DNA of 64,000 nt from Sulfurimonas indica (GTDB taxonomy: Bacteria > Campylobacterota > Campylobacteria > Campylobacterales > Sulfurimonadaceae). This document shows, piece after piece, positions 57,120 to 64,000 of the stretch. How positions within the stretch are numbered: position 1 is the first letter of the stretch; each line of letters starts with the position of its first letter. Where the stretch lies: NCBI RefSeq assembly GCF_009192995.1, contig NZ_SDID01000004.1, positions 26,261 to 90,260 on the forward strand, given 5' to 3'. The notes under the pieces were generated by a model. It saw nothing but the letters and a program-made list of their open reading frames with translations. It had not been told where the DNA came from and made no database searches. Both the position numbers and the translations under genes were made by a program.

Positions 57120-57854
57120 ATGGCAACAGAAAAAGCATATAAATTATTGGCAATTCAGGAGGCTATTTCAAACTCTCAGGCAAAATCTATGATAGACAGA
57201 GGACTTGTCTATGTAGGAAATAAAAAAGTGATGATAGCCCGAGGGGAGATTGATGAGCGAACAGTTTTTCGTGTAGAAAAAGTTGAAAAAGCGAAACCTA
57301 TCTTTGAAAACAGTGATATCATTGTTATTGATAAACCTGCTTATGTCAATTCAGATGAGATTGAGCGTCAGTTTAAAGGAGCACGCCTGCTACACAGACT
57401 TGACCGTGAGACAAGCGGTGTTTTGATGCTTGTAAAAAATGAAGAGTTCAGAGAGCGTGCTATCAAAGAGTTTGCACAGGACAAGGTTTATAAGGAGTAT
57501 ATTGCATGGGTTGAGGGTATTATGACCGAGGCAATTGAAGTTGACAAGCCAATCCTCACGCAGAAAAAAAATAATCGTGCCACATCAAATGTCTCTCCAA
57601 AAGGAAAACCGGCAAAAAGTGAATTCTTTCCAGATATTGTCAGTGCTAAAAAGACAAAAGTAAAAGTTATTATCCATCATGGTCGTACACACCAGATTCG
57701 TGTTCATGCAAGATACATAGAACATCCGATAGTCGGTGATGAGCAGTATGGTGGGCGCCGTGCAAAACGTGTGATGCTACATGCTCATAAAGTAAGATTA
57801 CTTGGAATGGAATTTGTCGCACCGGAACCGAAATCTTTTAAAACTTTTGAATAA
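57120..57854 (+). CDS. RluA-family pseudouridine synthase
   Basis: 244 residues. An S4-like N-terminal part (AISNSQAKSMIDRGLVYVGNKKV), then the catalytic motif LLHRLDRETSGVLML with Asp95, and RTHQIRVHARYIEHPIVGDEQYGG near the C-terminus. Which rRNA or tRNA uridine is modified cannot be told. It starts after the hairpin-rich gap, so it may be a separate transcript from waaA. Confidence 0.88.
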   Translation: MATEKAYKLLAIQEAISNSQAKSMIDRGLVYVGNKKVMIARGEIDERTVFRVEKVEKAKPIFENSDIIVIDKPAYVNSDEIERQFKGARLLHRLDRETSGVLMLVKNEEFRERAIKEFAQDKVYKEYIAWVEGIMTEAIEVDKPILTQKKNNRATSNVSPKGKPAKSEFFPDIVSAKKTKVKVIIHHGRTHQIRVHARYIEHPIVGDEQYGGRRAKRVMLHAHKVRLLGMEFVAPEPKSFKTFE

Positions 57855-57921
57855 AAAAAGTTTATGATAAATTAATTATCTTACACTACAAGAAAAAGAT
57901 TTTCATCATCTGGGAAATGCT

Positions 57922-59796
57922 ATGTCATTTAGAGTAAAACTATTTTTTATATTTTTAATGTATGGTTTACTGCTAGCTATTGCTGCACAGATTCTTATGA
58001 TGAAAATCAATAAAGAGGTTGTCAGACAGGACAGCTTAAAAAAAGCTGCATTGTATGCAGAAGAGATACAAAAAGATTTTCAACAAAACCTTAAAGCTTC
58101 ACAGAGAAAACTAAAAGCTATTCGAGAGTCGAAGATTTTTCAGAAAAACTTTCAAGAAAATAGAATCCGCAAATGCTCAGAATTACTTTTTTTAGATATC
58201 GCAAAAACATCTTCAGATATTATGCAACTGCGATATATTGATAAGAACGGAAATGAAGTTATACGTGTTGAGCGAAACAATCCCCGGCAAGAAGCATATA
58301 TCATTGATAGAAAATATTTACAAAACAAGGCACAAAGGTACTATTTCAAAGAGCTTATGCAACTTCGGGATGGAGAGTACTGGTATTCAAAACTTGATCT
58401 CAATGTAGAACATGGCAAGATAGAGGAACCTTTAAAGCCTGTAATTCGTATCGGGACACCATACTATTATAAAGGTGAAAGAAAAGGAATTTTGATTATT
58501 AATGTTTTTGTGAACGATTTTTTACACTCATTAGTTGAGAGTGATATTTATAATGTTTTTTTAATTGATAAAGATAATTATATGTTAGTCAATACACAGC
58601 ATAAAAACGAATGGAGCAGATATCTTGATAAAGAGAATGGGAAAAATCTGGAGAGCCTTTTAGATGTAAAAAGTGAGAATTCTTATATACTCAATCTTAA
58701 GATTACAAACAACGAAGGATTAAAAATAATTCTTGTCCCAAAAGAGAATTATATTGCAGCAGAAGTGAAGGAAAACTTCTATCAATTTTTATGGGTTGTA
58801 CTTATTGTACTTATTCTCTCTTTACCTCTTTCATATTTTATGTCAATCCTGCCAGCGAAATTAAAGTCAAAAGTGGATGCTTTAAATAAAGAGCTTGAAA
58901 ATGAAGCCAAAGATAAAGATATTTTACTTTCTTTATTTGATTTAAGTGATGCTGTGCTTTTTAAGTGGAATAATGATGAAAAATGGAGTGTCAGCTTTGT
59001 ATCAAAGAGTGTTGAGAATTTATTAGAGTATTCTCAGAATGATTTTGCTTCAAATAAAGTTGCATATATAAACTGTATTCATAGTAGTGATATTGCAAGA
59101 GTAGAACAAGAAGTGCAAGCAGCAATCAAAGTAGAAGCCTATTTTTTCACACATGAACCATACAGGATAGTTACTAAAAATAAAAAGATCAAATGGATCC
59201 TTGACAATACAGTTATCGTAAGAGATGAAAATGGTGAGATTATTAATTTTGTAGGTTATTTAACAGATGTTACAGAGCTGAAAGAAAAAGAGTTCGAGTT
59301 GGAAAATCTGGCAAGAATTGATCAGTTGACAAAAATAAACAATCGTCTCTATCTTGATGAGATACTGATGAAGCAGTATTATCGATTTAACAGACACTCT
59401 GAAGAGTGTAGTATTATTCTTGTAGACATAGATTACTTCAAAACAGTGAATGATGAATATGGACATTTAGTAGGTGATAAGGTCCTTGTCGAGTTTGCTG
59501 CATTGTTACAAAAATCAATTCGTAAAGATGATATAGTCGGACGATGGGGTGGTGAAGAGTTTTTAATCATTTTACCACATACCTATCTTGATAAAGCAGC
59601 CTTTTTAGCTGAAAAGCTCTGTAAAATCATAGCAGAGCATGAGTTTAATGTTATAGGGCATAAAACAGCATCTTTTGGTGTAGCTACATTTGTACATGGA
59701 ATGAGCGTTGAACAGTGTGTAGATATGGCTGATGATGCTCTCTATGAAGCAAAAGAGGGCGGTCGTAATATGGTAAAAGTAGCAAAGCAAGCATAA
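57922..59796 (+). CDS. membrane diguanylate cyclase with Cache and PAS domains
   Basis: 624 residues. TM1 at about 6-26, a periplasmic Cache-like sensor at 35-285, TM2 at about 290-312, a PAS domain at about 325-455 (AVLFKWNNDEKWSVSFVSKSVENLL; ends FVGYLTDVTELKE), and GGDEF at 460-620. The active motif reads GGEEF near 543, with an RxxD inhibitory site (RKDD) five residues before it, so c-di-GMP synthesis with feedback control is expected. There is no EAL domain. It stands alone between two promoters; no flagellar or biofilm gene is adjacent. Confidence 0.9.
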   Translation: MSFRVKLFFIFLMYGLLLAIAAQILMMKINKEVVRQDSLKKAALYAEEIQKDFQQNLKASQRKLKAIRESKIFQKNFQENRIRKCSELLFLDIAKTSSDIMQLRYIDKNGNEVIRVERNNPRQEAYIIDRKYLQNKAQRYYFKELMQLRDGEYWYSKLDLNVEHGKIEEPLKPVIRIGTPYYYKGERKGILIINVFVNDFLHSLVESDIYNVFLIDKDNYMLVNTQHKNEWSRYLDKENGKNLESLLDVKSENSYILNLKITNNEGLKIILVPKENYIAAEVKENFYQFLWVVLIVLILSLPLSYFMSILPAKLKSKVDALNKELENEAKDKDILLSLFDLSDAVLFKWNNDEKWSVSFVSKSVENLLEYSQNDFASNKVAYINCIHSSDIARVEQEVQAAIKVEAYFFTHEPYRIVTKNKKIKWILDNTVIVRDENGEIINFVGYLTDVTELKEKEFELENLARIDQLTKINNRLYLDEILMKQYYRFNRHSEECSIILVDIDYFKTVNDEYGHLVGDKVLVEFAALLQKSIRKDDIVGRWGGEEFLIILPHTYLDKAAFLAEKLCKIIAEHEFNVIGHKTASFGVATFVHGMSVEQCVDMADDALYEAKEGGRNMVKVAKQA

Positions 59797-59839
59797 AGCA
59801 AAAATAAGATAATATTGCGTACTTTTTACAGGAGCTTAT

Positions 59840-61198
59840 ATGTTTTCTACATTAACAGATTCATTTACAAATGCAATAAAAAAGATTCGTTTTCACGATG
59901 ATGAAAAAGCACTCTCTAAAGCATTAAATGAGTTAAAAAAGAACTTACTCAAAGCAGATGTAAACCATAAAGTTGTTAAAGAACTTATTCGCAGTGTTGA
60001 GCTTGAAACAAAAAAAGCAGGTATTGGAAAAGACCAATTCTTAGAAGCACTTCGTAAAACACTTCATGAACTTTTAGATGTTGGTGGAAATAAAGGTTTT
60101 GTTTTTGCTCCAAATCCTCCGACTGTTATTTTAATGACAGGTCTGCAGGGTTCTGGTAAAACAACAACGACAGGTAAACTGGCAACATATTTGAAAAATA
60201 AGGGTAAAAAAGTTCTTATCGTTGCAGCCGACCTACAGCGTTTGGCGGCAGTTGAGCAGCTTCGTCAAATCACACAGCAGATAGAAGTAGAACTCTATGA
60301 AGATGAGGCAACGAAAAATCCTGTTGAGGTAGTCAAAGCTGCACTTGAATATGCAAACTCAAAAATCTTTGATGTAGTTCTCATAGATACTGCTGGACGT
60401 TTAGCTATTGATGATGAACTGATGCAAGAGCTGCAAGCTGTTAAAGAAGTAGCACAACCAGATGAAATTTTTTATGTAGCAGACTCATTAACTGGTCAAG
60501 ATGCTGTGAGAACTGCAACAACATTTAAAGAAAAAATCGGAATCGATGGAGTAATCCTTTCAAAGTATGATGGTGATGCAAAAGGTGGGGTTGCACTTGG
60601 TCTTTCATCGCAGGTAAAAGTGCCACTTCGCTTTATCGGTATGGGTGAGAAGATGGAAGATTTGGAAGTATTCTTACCTGAGCGTATCGTAAATCGTCTT
60701 ATGGGCTTTGGAGATATTGAAGGACTAGCAGAGAAAACTGCTAACGTAATCGATGAGAAACAAGCGAAAAAACTTACTAAAAAGATTCAAAAAGGAAAAT
60801 TCAACTTTAATGATTTTTTAGAACAGATGGAGCAGATGAAAAAGATGGGCTCTATGAGCTCTATTATGGGTATGATTCCAGGAATGGGAAATATGTCCAA
60901 AGCGATTAAAGACTTCGACCTTGAAAACTCTAAAGAGTTAAGTAACATTAAGGCGATGGTTGCGTCTATGACACCAAAAGAGAGAGAAAACCCTGAGCTT
61001 TTAAATAACTCACGCAAACAGAGAATTGCAAAAGGTTGTGGACTTGATGTTGTTGAGATAAATCGTATGATTAAGCAGTTTAAAAATGCTGGGAAAATGG
61101 CAAAGAAATTCTCAGGTAAAAATGGCATGAAACAATTGCAGTCTATGATGGGACAGATGGGTGGAGGCCCTGGCGGGCTAGGTGGTCTGCCAAGATAG
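59840..61198 (+). CDS. ffh: signal recognition particle protein Ffh
   Basis: 452 residues. N domain, then GTPase G domain (GLQGSGKTTTTGKLA near 104; DTAGRLAIDDEL; SKYDGDAKGG), and a methionine-rich M domain (EQMEQMKKMGSMSSIMGMIPGMGN) that binds SRP RNA and signal peptides. It ends in a Gly-rich tail. It opens the conserved run ffh-rpsP-khpA-rimM-trmD-rplS, but a 249-base gap with its own promoters separates it from rpsP. AGGAG precedes the ATG. Confidence 0.97.
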   Translation: MFSTLTDSFTNAIKKIRFHDDEKALSKALNELKKNLLKADVNHKVVKELIRSVELETKKAGIGKDQFLEALRKTLHELLDVGGNKGFVFAPNPPTVILMTGLQGSGKTTTTGKLATYLKNKGKKVLIVAADLQRLAAVEQLRQITQQIEVELYEDEATKNPVEVVKAALEYANSKIFDVVLIDTAGRLAIDDELMQELQAVKEVAQPDEIFYVADSLTGQDAVRTATTFKEKIGIDGVILSKYDGDAKGGVALGLSSQVKVPLRFIGMGEKMEDLEVFLPERIVNRLMGFGDIEGLAEKTANVIDEKQAKKLTKKIQKGKFNFNDFLEQMEQMKKMGSMSSIMGMIPGMGNMSKAIKDFDLENSKELSNIKAMVASMTPKERENPELLNNSRKQRIAKGCGLDVVEINRMIKQFKNAGKMAKKFSGKNGMKQLQSMMGQMGGGPGGLGGLPR

Positions 61199-61221
61199 TT
61201 GCTTTTTTAAAAAAGTTCAGC

Positions 61222-61227
61222 TATAAT
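61222..61227 (+). promoter_or_regulatory. upstream -10 box of the rpsP operon
   Basis: TTCAGCTATAATTCC. The predicted start near 61234 leaves a leader of about 214 nt before rpsP. Confidence 0.6.
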
Positions 61228-61241
61228 TCCACCGAAATTAA

Positions 61242-61419
61242 AATCTTCTTAAACAATACCTCTGTGATAAGAAGATTCTTAGCCTGTTTTACTGGTTAAA
61301 TGTGTACATCCAACTATAGAGATGGTAAGAGGGAAGCAAATTATTTTATAAATTTTAATTTATACTACAGTTACACCTTCCTCCCCTCTTCTTTATAATG
61401 TACAGACTTAACCAGTAAA
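61242..61419 (+). promoter_or_regulatory. strongly folded leader of the rpsP operon
   Basis: Hairpin 1: 61242-61251 pairs with 61268-61277, 10 perfect base pairs. Structure 2: TTTACTGGTTAA at 61288-61299 pairs with 61408-61419 (12 perfect base pairs), then after a 3x3 internal loop TGTACAT 61303-61309 pairs with 61398-61404 (7 bp). Further in, AAGAG plus GGAAG near 61327-61336 pair with CTTCC and CTCTT near 61378-61390, and an AU hairpin tops it near 61347-61363. No frame is open through it. It is either an autoregulatory ribosomal-protein leader or a separate small RNA. It does not fit the SRP RNA consensus. Confidence 0.55.
61394..61399 (+). promoter_or_regulatory. second -10 box, inside the rpsP leader
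   Basis: TTCTTTATAATGTACAG; the box lies in the 3' half of the large leader stem. A start near 61406 would give a short rpsP transcript without the folded leader. Confidence 0.4.
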
Positions 61420-61447
61420 TAGGTAAAAATATAAAACAGGAAATTAA

Positions 61448-61669
61448 ATGACAGTAATTAGACTTACTCGTATGGGAAGAAAGAAAAGACCATTTTACCG
61501 TATCGCGGTAACAGATAGCCGTAAACGTAGAGATGGTGGTTGGATTGAGCTTATTGGATACTACAACCCAATGACTAAAGAGCTTAAAGTAGATAATGAA
61601 AGAGTTGATTACTGGTTAGGCGTTGGTGCTAAAATGAGTGATCGCGTTAAAAAGATAACTGGTCGTTAA
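61448..61669 (+). CDS. rpsP: 30S ribosomal protein S16
   Basis: 73 residues: [40 protein letters not shown] is diagnostic. Slightly short C-terminus compared with E. coli, normal for the phylum. ACAGGAAATTAA gives the ribosome binding site. First gene of the operon with khpA, rimM, trmD and rplS, and downstream of a strongly folded leader. Confidence 0.98.
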   Translation: MTVIRLTRMGRKKRPFYRIAVTDSRKRRDGGWIELIGYYNPMTKELKVDNERVDYWLGVGAKMSDRVKKITGR

Positions 61670-61671
61670 TC

Positions 61672-61908
61672 ATGATTGCTGATTTTGTCGCACAATTTGC
61701 AAGACTGATAGCATCAAATCCTGATGATATAAGAGTTGAAGTTCAAGAGGGCGACGAAATAACAGAGATAGTTCTCTATGCCAATCAGGCAGATATTGGT
61801 AAACTGATTGGGAAGAGTGGTAAGATGATTGGTGCCATTAAAACAGTTATCTCTGGCTGTAAAGCTAAAGATGGTGTGAGTTACCGCATAAATGTCGAAC
61901 CAGTCTAG
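61672..61908 (+). CDS. khpA: KH-domain RNA-binding protein KhpA
   Basis: 78 residues, a single KH domain with GKLIGKSGKMIGAIK (GxxG loop). In other bacteria KhpA pairs with KhpB/EloR to bind RNA and affect cell envelope growth. Its place between rpsP and rimM is conserved widely. It overlaps rimM by 17 nt. Confidence 0.93.
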   Translation: MIADFVAQFARLIASNPDDIRVEVQEGDEITEIVLYANQADIGKLIGKSGKMIGAIKTVISGCKAKDGVSYRINVEPV

Positions 61909-62434
61909 AGAGCCCCTGCTTCATATCGCAACGCTCGGCAAAACTGTCGGGATCAAAGGTGATATGAAGTTGCATATTAAGTCAGATTTTCCAGAACAGT
62001 TTAAAACTGGAGCATCATTTCTTATAAACAAAAAAGAGAAAATCACTTTGAGTGATGTTAATCTTGATCGTGGACTTGTGAAGATAAACAATATTACAAA
62101 TCCAGAAGATGCTAAAAAGTTTACAAATGCGAAACTTTTTACAACTTACGAAGAGACAAGAAAAAACTGTCACTTGAATGAGGGTGAGTACTTCTTTTTT
62201 GACTTAGAAGATTGTGATGTGTATGAAAATGGAAAATTACTTGGCCGTGTTAAAGAGGTCGAGAGAATTAATGTTACAAATTATTTGAGTATTGTAACAG
62301 ATGCATCTTTAGTAGAAGATGGTTTACCAAAGAGCTTTTTAGTTCCTTTTATAGAGCCGTTTAAAGTTGCTGTAGATATTGAAGCAAAACGTATCGAGTT
62401 ACGTGGCGCTATGGATATACTAGAAGCATCATAG
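61892..62434 (+). CDS. rimM: ribosome maturation factor RimM
   Basis: 180 residues. The N-terminal RimM domain starts [21 protein letters not shown], and the C-terminal PRC barrel includes [21 protein letters not shown] and [16 protein letters not shown]. It helps assemble the 30S head around S19. The ATG at 61892 lies inside khpA without a clear ribosome binding site, so translation is probably coupled. Confidence 0.94.
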   Translation: MSNQSREPLLHIATLGKTVGIKGDMKLHIKSDFPEQFKTGASFLINKKEKITLSDVNLDRGLVKINNITNPEDAKKFTNAKLFTTYEETRKNCHLNEGEYFFFDLEDCDVYENGKLLGRVKEVERINVTNYLSIVTDASLVEDGLPKSFLVPFIEPFKVAVDIEAKRIELRGAMDILEAS

Positions 62435-62436
62435 AG

Positions 62437-63162
62437 ATGAAGTATACATTTGTTACACTTTTTCCTAACCTGATTGAGGGTTATTTTAAAGACTCGATTT
62501 TAAAGCGTGCAATCGAGAAGGGTGTTTTGGAGATTGATTATCTTAATCCCCGAGATTACTCAAAGAACAAGCACTTTAAAGTTGATGATACAGCAGTTGG
62601 AGGTGGTGCTGGGATGGTAATGAATCCCCAACCACTTTTTGACGCACTTGATGATTTGAAACAAAAAGATGAGGATGTTCATATCATCTTCTTAACTCCC
62701 GTTGCCAAACGTTTTATGCAAAATGATGCAAAACGTTTAGCAAAAAAGTCTCATATAGTGTTTGTGAGTGGACGTTATGAGGGGATTGATGAGAGAGTTA
62801 TTGAAAAGTATGCCGATGAAGTCTATTCTATCGGAGATTACATATTAACAGGAGGCGAGCTTGCTTCTTTGGTGATATGTGATGCAACAAGTAGAAATAT
62901 AGACGGAGTTCTTGGAAATGCTGAGTCTTTAGAGATTGAGAGTTTTGAGACGCCACTTCTTGAAGCACCCAGCTTTTCAAAACCACAAAACTATGAAGGT
63001 TTAAGTGTTCCATCAGAATACTTAAAGGGAAATCATAGTAAAATTCGCTCACTAAAACTAGCCTTATCTGAATGTAAGACCAAGTTCTTCAGACCAGAAC
63101 AGCTAATAAAATATAATTGCACTACTGCACTGGATACTCTAAAAAAGAGAACCAAGCGTTAG
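62437..63162 (+). CDS. trmD: tRNA (guanine-N1)-methyltransferase
   Basis: 241 residues, SPOUT knot methylase making m1G37. [47 protein letters not shown] and [17 protein letters not shown] form the SAM-binding knot. Its last codons (KKRTKR and stop) are encoded within a copy of the dispersed 16-mer seen also at 57019, so that repeat may have replaced the original 3' end. Confidence 0.95.
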   Translation: MKYTFVTLFPNLIEGYFKDSILKRAIEKGVLEIDYLNPRDYSKNKHFKVDDTAVGGGAGMVMNPQPLFDALDDLKQKDEDVHIIFLTPVAKRFMQNDAKRLAKKSHIVFVSGRYEGIDERVIEKYADEVYSIGDYILTGGELASLVICDATSRNIDGVLGNAESLEIESFETPLLEAPSFSKPQNYEGLSVPSEYLKGNHSKIRSLKLALSECKTKFFRPEQLIKYNCTTALDTLKKRTKR

Positions 63163-63195
63163 CGTAAAGAGAAAAATGAAGTTTTTCTTCATTTT
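63151..63195 (+). repeat. dispersed 16-mer plus hairpin at the trmD 3' end
   Basis: accaagcgttagcgta at 63151-63166 (15 of 16 identical to 57019-57034), then a 9-bp hairpin (63173-63181 with 63187-63195, T5 loop). The hairpin lies between trmD and rplS and could attenuate rplS or stabilise the upstream mRNA. Confidence 0.45.
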
Positions 63196-63221
63196 ATAAA
63201 ATAAAATTAAGGACTTATCTT

Positions 63222-63581
63222 ATGAGAAATAAGTACATAGAAAACTTTGAAAAAGCACAAATCGCTGAGAAAAACATTCCTGATTTTCGTGCTGGTGATA
63301 CTGTTCGTTTAGCAGTAACAATTAAAGAGGGTGACAAAACTCGTGTACAAAATTACGAGGGTGTTTGTATCGCTAAACGTGGTCAAGGTACTGGTCAAAC
63401 TATTACAGTACGTAAAATTGGTGCAAACGGTGTTGGTATCGAGAGAATCTTCCCAATTTACTCTGACTCAATCAACGAGATTAAAGTTATTCGTCGCGGT
63501 CGTGTTCGTCGTGCAAAACTTTTCTATCTTCGTGGACTTGCAGGTAAAAAAGCACGTATTAAAGAGCTTAGAAGAAAATAA
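63222..63581 (+). CDS. rplS: 50S ribosomal protein L19
   Basis: 119 residues: [35 protein letters not shown] and [37 protein letters not shown] are diagnostic. L19 sits at the 30S-50S interface. Last gene of the rpsP operon; TTAAGGA precedes its ATG. Confidence 0.98.
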   Translation: MRNKYIENFEKAQIAEKNIPDFRAGDTVRLAVTIKEGDKTRVQNYEGVCIAKRGQGTGQTITVRKIGANGVGIERIFPIYSDSINEIKVIRRGRVRRAKLFYLRGLAGKKARIKELRRK

Positions 63582-63663
63582 TTCTTCTAACTCTCCCCTT
63601 CTTCAACTTTCTAATTTCCTTTTAATAAAACTTTCAATAATAATACTTTTTTATAACGCCCAT

Positions 63664-63840
63664 TCAACAATCAAGTGCGACAATCTGATTTTTATAGTGT
63701 AGTTTTGAGTCGTCAATCCATTGTGCAATTTTACCAAAGAATACCTCATATGGAGTTTTATAGTTTAGGACTTTTCTAGGTCTATGATTTAACCTTTCCT
63801 GTATATCAATAATTTGTCTGTTACATATGATAGTTTTGGT
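63664..63840 (-). pseudogene. IS30-family transposase, C-terminal remnant
   Basis: About 50-60 codons on the minus strand read NRQIIDIQERLNHRPRKVLNYKTPYEVFFG, the conserved end of IS30-family transposases (the last acidic catalytic region lies just before it). The N-terminal 80 percent is missing, and upstream the sequence changes to an unrelated reading frame. The frame ends in a stop at 63664. It is non-functional. No terminal inverted repeat could be located by eye. Confidence 0.7.
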
Positions 63841-63930
63841 GATAGGGAAGTACACAAGTATTATGCAGTATTTTCCTATGATGATGTGCCAAATTTTTCA
63901 GAAGCAACTTTTATTGAAATTAATGCCTAG
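63805..63930 (+). pseudogene. C-terminal remnant of an unrecognised gene
   Basis: On the plus strand a frame with coding character (DSFGDREVHKYYAVFSYDD, then VPNFSEATFIEINA and stop at 63930) abuts the IS30 remnant. There is no start codon with a ribosome binding site, and the frame closes at a stop at 63790. It looks like the tail of a protein whose 5' part was lost at the IS30 junction. I do not recognise the family. Confidence 0.4.
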
Positions 63931-63960
63931 AATTTAATAAAACATTAAGTTATTTTTCTC

Positions 63961-63966
63961 TATAAT
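63961..63966 (+). promoter_or_regulatory. -10 box at the window edge
   Basis: TTATTTTTCTCTATAATTCCC, T-rich tract plus TATAAT, predicted start near 63973. The 28 bases that follow do not open a reading frame with a ribosome binding site, so the product, possibly an RNA gene, lies beyond the window. Confidence 0.5.
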
Positions 63967-64000
63967 TCCCATCCACAAACGGAGACACTTCGAGTTGAAG

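Noticed and set aside
61288..61419. SRP RNA as the identity of the rpsP leader fold
   Set aside because: Being next to ffh is tempting, but the conserved GGAA-type apical loop and the AGCAGC side are not present in the right positions.
63331..63702. 123-codon plus-strand frame overlapping rplS
   Set aside because: It is a +1 frame of rplS running into the AT-rich gap; no ribosome binding site.
1..64000. CRISPR array, prophage or defence island
   Set aside because: No regularly spaced direct repeats and no cas, phage structural, integrase or restriction genes were seen; the only mobile-element trace is the IS30 fragment at the right edge.

Overview
The window reads as a low-GC chromosome segment of a Campylobacterota (epsilonproteobacterial) bacterium, most likely a sulfur-oxidising, free-living Sulfurimonas-type organism. 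The grounds are: several families typical of that phylum (a remote CheZ, a DUF3972 protein, a short RecG, an AtpE made with a signal peptide); bamD next to lon; the run ffh-rpsP-khpA-rimM-trmD-rplS; a FccB/SoxF-type sulfide dehydrogenase flavoprotein; and promoters that are a T-rich tract plus an extended TATAAT box with little -35 signal. The species assignment is inference from gene content only.

Layout. 1-2.8 kb: thioredoxin system (trxA, a membrane thioredoxin-fold protein without CXXC, trxB cut by the window edge), a truncated hemoglobin and a PHP-type histidinol phosphatase. 2.8-8.5 kb: cheZ, a U32 tRNA-hydroxylation-type protein, purE, DUF3972, DUF89, an outer-membrane barrel and glyQ. 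8.5-11.1 kb: a structured, unassigned RNA locus, then recG and hpf. 11.1-17.3 kb: an MSHA-like pilus accessory operon (a 1387-residue MshQ-like protein and three prepilin-like proteins), unusually rich in acidic N-glycosylation sequons. 17.6-20.8 kb: bamD and lon. 20.8-26.7 kb: a four-gene phosphorelay (PAS protein, Hpt protein, NIT-domain hybrid kinase, CheY-like regulator). 26.8-32 kb: uvrC, a DciA-like gene, an LptM-like lipoprotein, nadB and nhaD. 32-41.6 kb: guaA behind a structured leader, hemD, a 6S RNA candidate, purD, an RDD protein, lptD, a phosphoribosyltransferase and pnp. 41.6-48.4 kb: the FccB-like flavoprotein, atpE, tRNA-Leu(GAG), an aldo/keto reductase, a tyrosine phosphatase, cysK, a PabC-like protein and a LysR regulator. 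48.5-57.9 kb: a tightly coupled housekeeping run (uvrD-type helicase, truB, csrA, ispE, smpB, M23 peptidase, TPR, Nif3-like, zinc-ribbon, waaA, RluA-family synthase). 57.9-63.6 kb: a diguanylate cyclase and ffh, then rpsP-khpA-rimM-trmD-rplS behind a strongly folded leader. The last 0.4 kb holds an IS30 remnant fused to a gene remnant, and a promoter at the edge.

Most of the window is conserved core genome with frequent ATGA or TAATG overlaps, so translation is probably coupled. The less ordinary material is (a) the sequon-rich pilus operon, (b) at least three strongly structured non-coding segments (glyQ-recG, guaA leader, rpsP leader) that I cannot match to a named family, (c) the phosphorelay with degenerate Hpt and REC modules, and (d) two divergent genes whose 5' ends and promoters are nested in each other near 28.95 kb. 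No CRISPR array, prophage or intact insertion sequence is visible. Residue positions are hand counts and may be off by a few.
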